A stretch of DNA of 11,690 nucleotides from Globomyces pollinis-pini (Eukaryota > Chytridiomycota > Chytridiomycetes > Rhizophydiales > Globomycetaceae), in contig MU621531.1 in the NCBI GenBank assembly GCA_025399215.1, positions 1 through 11,690 of the forward strand, written 5' to 3'. A program made the translations under genes and the position numbers. Each line of letters starts with the position of its first letter. Position 1 is the stretch's first letter. Below, piece by piece: positions 6,484 through 11,690 of this stretch. The notes beneath the pieces are model-generated. The model searched no databases, was not told the DNA's origin, and worked only from the letters and a program-made list of their open reading frames with translations.

Positions 6484-8099
6484 TTATTCGATTTTTGAAA
6501 TATCAAATTCCACTGTTTTGGTCTCAAGGGTACGTGTATTGACCAGGCAAAGGGTTCCTGTCTCGCAAAATACTGGAAGCATTACTATCCTTACGTGATG
6601 TTCACCTATTAACACTAATTCACTTTCATATTGTGGTTGATTTCCAACAAAATAAACCTTCGGCAGTTGTTCTATTATAAATGGATCTCTGTCTGTAAAC
6701 GGATAACACCACAAGGTATCAGGGCATGTTGGTGCTAAATGGGCACACTTGAGCGTTTGCTTAGCAATATCCATTCGCGAATCTGTCTTTGTATATTTAT
6801 ACATGTTCTCAATGTTTTGTCCTGAGGTTCCTAAAACATTATTTACTACGAACAATACCTAAAAAGCTAAGCATATCAGAAACATTAAAGGTCAAACTTT
6901 GTATCATCGATAGTAATATGATGCGGATTCGTAACTGATTGAAATGTGGAATAGTGACAGGAATTGGTAAACATAGAGGCATGCATCGCTTGTTGTGGCA
7001 TTAGATGTGTAGCTGGATCTGTTTGACCCTATGAAGTTAAATAAAAAAATTGGTAAGATAAATTATAAGTGAAATAGCATTGAATAAACCCAATTGAACT
7101 TACCGGCATTATGTCTACATCTATACTTGTACAAATTTCAGTTAACCATTCATCCAAGGTCTCAACTGGAGTGGAATCATACCGTGTAGTTTCGCATCCA
7201 AAGTCATCTCTGATGGTAAGATCATCAATTTGCTTTTGGTTTAAAGGAGCAATAGAATTCCCAGCAATGATAACTCGCACAATATTACAAGAAAAATCCT
7301 AAAGACGTTAAGGCCATGGTTCAGTCGTACTTGTGATTCGCCAAGTTCTCCGACAAGATACTCAGATAGCATATGGAGTTTGAAATCGTAAGATCCTGAA
7401 GAATCAATGTTCAATCCTGAAACTAATGCCACCCAACAATCAGTATCTATATATAAACATCAGGTGAGTATTACCATCTTTCAGGGACAAAGGTATTTCA
7501 GGTCCATAGTTGGGATAACAAATATCAATTATTTCAAAAGAGCCATCTTTGCTTTCATTGCCAACTACTCCTACCACCATTCCCGATGTCAAAATATGAT
7601 CTTTCAAAATTGACCCCGTCAATTTGACTCTACCTGATTCATCTTCTAATAAAATAGAATCTTGCTCGCTGAGATACTTTTCTTTTGGTGCTGGGGGTAA
7701 TACCCATTGCTAACAGACGTAAACGTTTTGCGGGTGAGAAACATACCTGTCTAGTAATATCATTCAACACATTAGGTTTTTCTGGCATATCTAGCAATAA
7801 AATGTAGACCAACTCTTACCACAATAGATTGTTCCAAATATGGATGATACCTTTGAAGATACATTCACGATACGGATCTGGTCAATATCTGGCCAAGTGC
7901 TTAACCGATCCTTCAATTGATTCAATCGAGTAGCGTACAATTCTGAATATTGGCGAGCTAAGTTGGTGAATTGATTTTAACGTTTACTATATACTTTTTC
8001 CTTAATCTTGAATTCATGACCAGTCTCGACTTTGGTAGTCTTTCGATTTAATCTATTGAATCGTTATAAACATTCAATTTACAATCTGTCGGTTGTCAT
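6484..8099 (-). CDS. POLD2: DNA polymerase delta small (B) subunit
   Basis: This is the orthologue of human POLD2 and yeast Pol31, a structural subunit of the replicative polymerase delta that bridges the catalytic and third subunits. Ten exons give 431 residues (family about 460-490): 8099-8083, 8052-7988, 7957-7820, 7790-7747, 7709-7475, 7446-7331, 7298-7104, 7028-6898, 6866-6859 and 6830-6484. Signatures: YTRQYSELYATRL (27-39, OB-fold side), ALVSGLNI (about 170-177), VRVIIAGNSI, VDIMPGQTDPA (about 266-276), FLGTSGQN (315-322), APTCPDTLWCYPF (349-361), DPFIIE and VYFVGNQP (375-382), LVNTRTLETKTVEFD. The C-terminal half is the calcineurin-like phosphoesterase fold, catalytically inactive in this family. 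The first exon (17 nt, MTTDRL) rests on a 30-nt intron that restores the frame and is the least certain part. Introns are 30, 30, 29, 37, 28, 32, 75, 31 and 28 nt. Confidence 0.93.
6831..6897 (-). other. Two mini-introns flanking an 8-nt microexon in POLD2
   Basis: Intron 6897-6867 (31 nt, GTTTGA…TTAG), microexon 6866-6859 (CTTTTTAG) and intron 6858-6831 (28 nt, GTATTG…TTAG) lie between the exons ending DDT-AA and beginning GA-ACC. Including the microexon reads AAC TTT TTA GGA ACC, giving the family-invariant FLGTSGQN. Skipping it shifts the frame and destroys the motif. No other GT-AG pair in the stretch gives FLGTS. Confidence 0.8.
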
Positions 8100-8241
8100 T
8101 AATGAATACAAAAAAAGGGAAATTCTCCAATTCGATGATCGGACGTAGACCCACTTCGTTCGATGCAAGATATTTATATGCTATGAAAAAGATTTAAGGT
8201 ATACATTGGATAGATATCTCAAAGCAACGAATTTTAATAGT

Positions 8242-8278
8242 TATTGATTTGGTTTATATTAACATCAACAAATCAATA
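8242..8278 (-). repeat. Inverted repeat just after the SNARE stop codon
   Basis: TATTGATTTG (8242-8251) and CAAATCAATA (8269-8278) are perfect 10-bp complements around a 17-base loop. The structure starts 11 bases past the SNARE stop, so it would fold in the 3' untranslated region. The gap 8100-8288 otherwise serves as SNARE 3' end and POLD2 promoter; no clear TATA box or AATAAA is seen. Confidence 0.5.
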
Positions 8279-8288
8279 GCGTGAAGAT

Positions 8289-8736
8289 TTACTTGGACTT
8301 TACAACAGATACTACAAAATAAATAACGTTAATAATCAAACCTATAATGATAACCAAAATAATTCCCACTACACCACCAATAATAAGTTTCAATTTCATA
8401 TCTTTCCTAACAATAAGCAATCCAAATAGATTCAATACCACCACATTTCTTTTCTTACTTGATTTGCTCCACGTTTGAATTGTAAAGATGAATTTTGAAG
8501 ATCCTCTAATAAGTTATCAAAACAAATCTAATTTACCTGTTTTGTTTTGAAGAGAGTCAAGATGTTCTCCTCTCTCCATCACCTTGTGAATATTTCCTAA
8601 AACATTTAGTAATTATAACCAAAATAAAGGAAATTGAGTAGTATATAAAGTAATATTATTGATAGACTCTACCTTGCATAATTCCCACAACTTCATCAAC
8701 TTCCGACTGTACATTTTGGGTTTTGGAGTTTGACAT
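8289..8736 (-). CDS. SNC1: Synaptobrevin/VAMP-type R-SNARE (Snc1-like)
   Basis: The product is a vesicle SNARE that pairs with plasma-membrane Q-SNAREs in exocytosis and endocytic recycling. Exons: 8736-8673, 8596-8537, 8505-8439, 8406-8342 and 8311-8289, giving 92 residues. The SNARE motif runs from VQSEVDEVVGIMQ through KVMERGEHLDSLQNKTEDLQ to FKRGANQVRKEMWWKDMKLK. Arg in VMERGE is the zero-layer Arg of R-SNAREs. A C-terminal anchor (LIIGGVVGIILVIIIVSVV) and a short KSK tail follow. The N-terminal stretch before the motif is very short (about 8 residues), typical of brevins. Introns are 76, 31, 32 and 30 nt. The last intron (8341-8312) has no stop and a length divisible by three; if kept, the protein has 102 residues and a longer anchor. 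It is divergently arranged with the EF-hand gene. The paralogue assignment to Snc1 rather than another R-SNARE is by resemblance. Confidence 0.92.
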
Positions 8737-8986
8737 GTTTACTTAAAAAAGGAGAAAACACGTCATTCGCTTATATAAAGATTGTAGTCGAGCCGTGTTT
8801 TATCAACGCGAGCCAAAGATACCTGAATACATAAAAATTATCTCATTGATTGTATATATGGCTGATGTATATAGTCACCATCATCATCATGATCTAGAGC
8901 GGGAAAAAATAAGCTTTTAAAATCAAGACAACAAAGAATGATGTCATTGTGAAAATAGACTAGTTTCACAAACTATTCATCATAAA
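8737..8986. promoter_or_regulatory. Divergent promoter region between SNARE and EF-hand genes
   Basis: The 250-bp gap separates two divergent start codons. TTATATAAAG at 8771-8780 is a TATA-like element about 35-45 bp upstream of the SNARE ATG, read as CTTTATATAA on that strand. ACGTCA (8760-8765) resembles a CRE/bZIP half-site. A short CATCATCATCAT-like run sits near 8878-8890. No transcription start is known, so these are sequence resemblances only. Confidence 0.35.
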
Positions 8987-9591
8987 ATGACAGTAAGTGG
9001 GCAATTATTAACAAACGATTAGTCAATTGATCAAGAAGATATTTTGACTACTGGTAATTCACAATTCCATACTAAAATCAGATGATTATGAATCAGCATT
9101 TCAATTACTTGATAAAGATAAGGATGGGAAATTAACTGCAAAAGAACTCATTTACACGTTAAATAGCTTTGGTGTTAATCCTACTGAAGCGGAATTACAA
9201 GAATTAATGATGCAATTAGATTTGAATGGTAATGGTACTTTAGAATTAGAAGAATTGGTATGGAATTCATATTTGATCGAGTATAGATGGATATGTTACA
9301 AGTGGATGAGGATGATCAAGAATCAGATCTAAAGGAAGTCTTTAAGTTACTCGATCATGATTCAAATGGTTATATCACTTGTTCAGATTTGAAAAGTTTC
9401 ATTGTTACAATGGGGTTTAATATTCCAGATGAACAAATTGCGCTGATGATATATGAAGCAGATTTAGACGAGTATGATATCCTGTTATTCATGTTAGAGA
9501 TCAACAATTATGTTTTGATGAATTTAAATCAATTCTGTATCCATTGCAAAGTCCGCCTCAGATCATTGAGGACCCTCAGCTATTCAATTAG
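8987..9591 (+). CDS. Calmodulin-like protein with four EF-hands
   Basis: Five exons, 8987-8992, 9023-9053, 9082-9257, 9287-9471 and 9498-9591, give 163 residues. The four 12-residue calcium loops are DKDKDGKLTAKE (23-34), DLNGNGTLELEE (59-70), DHDSNGYITCSD (94-105) and DLDEDQQLCFDE (130-141). Spacing matches calmodulin or troponin C (about 149 residues), with an extra C-terminal tail of about 20 residues rich in Pro and Gln. Loop 3 ends in Asp instead of the usual Glu, which commonly lowers calcium affinity or shifts selectivity toward magnesium. Loop 4 is only completed after removing a 26-nt intron (9472-9497), giving DQQLCFDEFKSIL. Introns are 30, 28, 29 and 26 nt. The first exon is just ATG-ACA. 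Identity is too divergent for canonical calmodulin; centrin or a myosin light chain are less likely alternatives. Confidence 0.9.
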
Positions 9592-9666
9592 AAATAAATA
9601 GATTGACATCATATTAAGCGTTTATTACAATTAACACACCAAAAACATAAATTAGGTACTACATGC
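9592..9666. terminator. Convergent 3' ends with poly(A) signals on both strands
   Basis: Only 75 bp separate the stop codons of two convergent genes. AATAAA occurs on the plus strand at 9593-9598, right after the EF-hand stop, and on the minus strand at 9626-9621, about 41 bases past the NIPA stop. The two transcripts probably overlap in this short gap. Confidence 0.5.
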
Positions 9667-11690
9667 TCACTCAACTGGAAGTTCCAGGTCTATTTTAGTC
9701 TCCGGTTGAGACTTGGTCAATACCCAAACTCCCACAACAATCAATCCAATCCCAAGAGATAAGAAAACCAAATCTTGTAAATTAGATGATCCGAACGCAT
9801 CTAAATACACCATTGTGTTTGTCAGTGATAAACATGTAAAAAACGTATAAAATATTGGTAAGACCAATACTGGCAATTCGTATTTTAATGCCGAATTCAA
9901 AGAATACACCTATTTTGAGTAAAAGGAGTAATACCTGACTGAAGGCTGTTATGATCAATAATGATACAATGATCAATGAAAATACTCCATGAAATTGATT
10001 TTTTGAATCTATAATAGATATCAAAAGCACATCCACTCTAAACTGGTTAGTATATGCATAAAAAATTAGTCTGAATGATTTTGAACGACTAGTAAGTATG
10101 GAACTGAGGGATTTGAACTATCCAACGAATAAGAAAATGGAAACATCCTTCAAAACAAAAAAAAAACATACCCACTCTTTGTCAATAGTAATGTATCAGA
10201 CGCAACAATGCCTCCTAATATTGCATACAGAATGCCAATTAAGCCACTAACGTTAAGTGGTGTTACAGTCCGAATAACTGATGTTGCAGTATTGGTTCTG
10301 ATAAGTGGTACGCGCTGCTCACTCTCACTTGGAAACGGATCAATGTCAATTCTGAGGCGATGTTCATCATCTTCATGCATCTGCTGCTCACGTTCATTTC
10401 GAAACCGCTGTTCGTAGTCTTCTCGAATTCGATTAATTGAAGATGTAGATGATGCGCGGATCATAACCTCATTCTCTATTCCAGTGGCTTCTTCGTTAAT
10501 AGTTGTTTTGATAGTGATAGAATGACGGGAAGTTGAGTTCCGTAGTGGTGGTCTTTGGGATGCATCCATTGAGAAAGATCTTCGAGTTCCAAGTCGCGAA
10601 TTCATCCGTGTAGGAGTGTTCGAAAAGACTAACAAGTTTTGTCTGAAGGTGTCAAATGTGTCGTCTGTTACCTATTGATAAATTTCCTTAATCCAGCTAC
10701 CTTTGTACCAAAAATTCCAGATATTTAATTGCAAATAGTAGTGAAAACTCAATAAAGACCTGCACTGTGATAATATTAATGATGTTTAACAAAATATGTG
10801 AAGTGAGATCATTTTTGTATGTCTGCCGTTTTTTATGATGTTCATGGGGTGCACAAAAGGGTATAAAAATTACCTGATGTGTAAGCAATGAAAGCAGGCT
10901 TTGTAAACAATATTATAAGAGCATCAATAGATTTGGCTATTAACTTTAGATAGCCAAAAAGTTACGAGAATCAGAAATGTTGGAACCAAATGTACTCACC
11001 ACAGCACAACCAGCAACAATTAAAATGGTACCAATCCAATCATAAGTCGAAATAATAGTGCCAAGGAAAATAGACGAGAAAAGAATATTGAAAATCAAAC
11101 CCAAAGAACCTAAACTAAAACATTATAAAAACACTGTTGTTACATTGGTTACCTGACAAATATGAAAAATGATTGAAATTACGGGGCGAATACCATTGGA
11201 GATATAAAAGCCAAAGCGACTAACTTTAAATTGAAGAATTTGTACCAACAGATCCAAACACTTGGCAAAGTGTGTATAGGCAGAAACCAACATACCACTG
11301 AGAAGATGTCCAAAGATTTGAGATATATAGACGAAACGGAGTGGGAGGAGGAATAAGGCAATCAGATTCAGAAGCGGGAGATTCTAAGAGTTGATCGTTA
11401 TATAGTAAGTCATCTGGTGATAAGTGTTGGTGATCCGGAAATAAGATTATATTTTCGGATGTTTTTGATAGCAACGCAGCAGCCTGTAAATTTAAACCTA
11501 CATATATTTAATATGATCTATAATAAATAATAGTGTTTGATTTAAATAGATCTGTATTAGGCTAACAAACACACAACGACATCAGTATAGACTTACCTAG
11601 AGAGGATAAGCATGCGGAAGCCAGTGCAATGATGGTTCCCAGTATAAAATTCCAAGAAGGTGGATTGAGCATTAAATTGGAATCAAAGGA
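9667..11690 (-). CDS. NIPA-family (magnesium transporter-like) membrane protein, 5' end at window edge
   Basis: Nine exons are in frame over 498 residues: 11690-11597, 11497-11246, 11219-11183, 11114-10966, 10936-10874, 10764-10709, 10671-10172, 10037-9935 and 9909-9667. Family signatures: ILGTIIALASACLSSLGLNL, SPMVFAPLGSLGLIFNILFS, STYDWIGTILIVAGCAVV, ILFTKPAFIAYTS, LIGILYAILGGIVASDTLLL, ALKYELPVLVLPIFYTFFT and GIGLIVVGVWVLT. NIPA proteins are multi-pass carriers linked to magnesium transport in animals; substrate here is inferred. Two polar insertions stand out: about 55 residues after the first segment and about 120 residues, Ser/Arg/Glu-rich, coded mostly by the 500-nt exon, both likely cytosolic or luminal loops. 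ATG 11672-11670 could be the start, but the frame is open to the edge. Introns are 99, 26, 68, 29, 109, 37, 134 and 25 nt. Confidence 0.85.
11115..11182 (-). other. Composite intron made of two abutting GT-AG units
   Basis: This 68-nt NIPA intron splits into 11182-11153 (30 nt) and 11152-11115 (38 nt), both GTAA…AG, meeting at AG|GT. Full removal joins GCC-CC to T-TTA-GGT and gives the conserved FAPLGSLGLIFN, so the split contains no exon. Confidence 0.65.

Noticed and set aside
10208..10417. Plus-strand ORF rich in Ser, Arg and Cys
   Set aside because: It is the antisense shadow of the NIPA 500-nt exon, whose frame is fixed by family motifs on both sides.
1..11690. A ciliate or other reassigned genetic code, prompted by the tiny introns
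   Set aside because: TAG ends the EF-hand gene, TAA ends POLD2 and the SNARE, and TGA ends the NIPA gene, each exactly where the family ends; the SNARE is fungal in type.

Overview
The window looks like a piece of an AT-rich fungal nuclear genome. Three things point there: spliceosomal GT-AG introns in every recognisable gene, TTAGGG-type telomere motifs, and an R-SNARE with the fungal Snc-type signature FKRGANQVRKEMWWKD. TAA, TAG and TGA are all used as stops, so the code is standard. I cannot name the species; an early-diverging fungus is a guess.

Left half, about 1-4824, is accessory and decayed. It holds the start of an unknown minus-strand gene cut by the edge (1-141), an unknown two-exon plus-strand gene (412-951), a Copia-gag-like minus-strand fragment (1117-1629) next to a GC-richer block of broken frames (1630-2151), a telomere-motif palindrome between 7-bp direct repeats (2202-2234), five GGGTTA units (2904-2933), a spliced retroelement RNase H fragment ending in a frameshift (3193-3665), a second short telomeric patch, a 24-bp tandem repeat, and gene-poor AT-rich DNA.

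Right half, about 4825-11690, is a dense cluster of five housekeeping genes that I could rebuild exon by exon with unbroken frames. They are a double-RGS-domain protein (minus), the DNA polymerase delta small subunit POLD2/Pol31/Cdc1 (minus), a synaptobrevin-like R-SNARE (minus), a four-EF-hand calmodulin-like protein (plus, divergent from the SNARE), and a NIPA-family membrane protein (minus, convergent with the EF-hand gene, cut by the right edge). Gaps are only 75-250 bp. The five genes do not form a pathway; what they share is gene architecture.

The main discovery candidate is the intron system. Stand-alone introns are mostly 25-37 nt, far shorter than usual in fungi. Three longer introns can be cut exactly into GT...AG units of the same size placed end to end (6 units in 185 nt, 3 in 93 nt, 2 in 68 nt). 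Every internal junction is AG|GT, as at recursive-splicing ratchet points. POLD2 also needs an 8-nt microexon between two mini-introns, and the SNARE has a 30-nt stop-free intron inside its membrane anchor. All splice models are inferred by eye from reading frame and family conservation; no transcript data were available.
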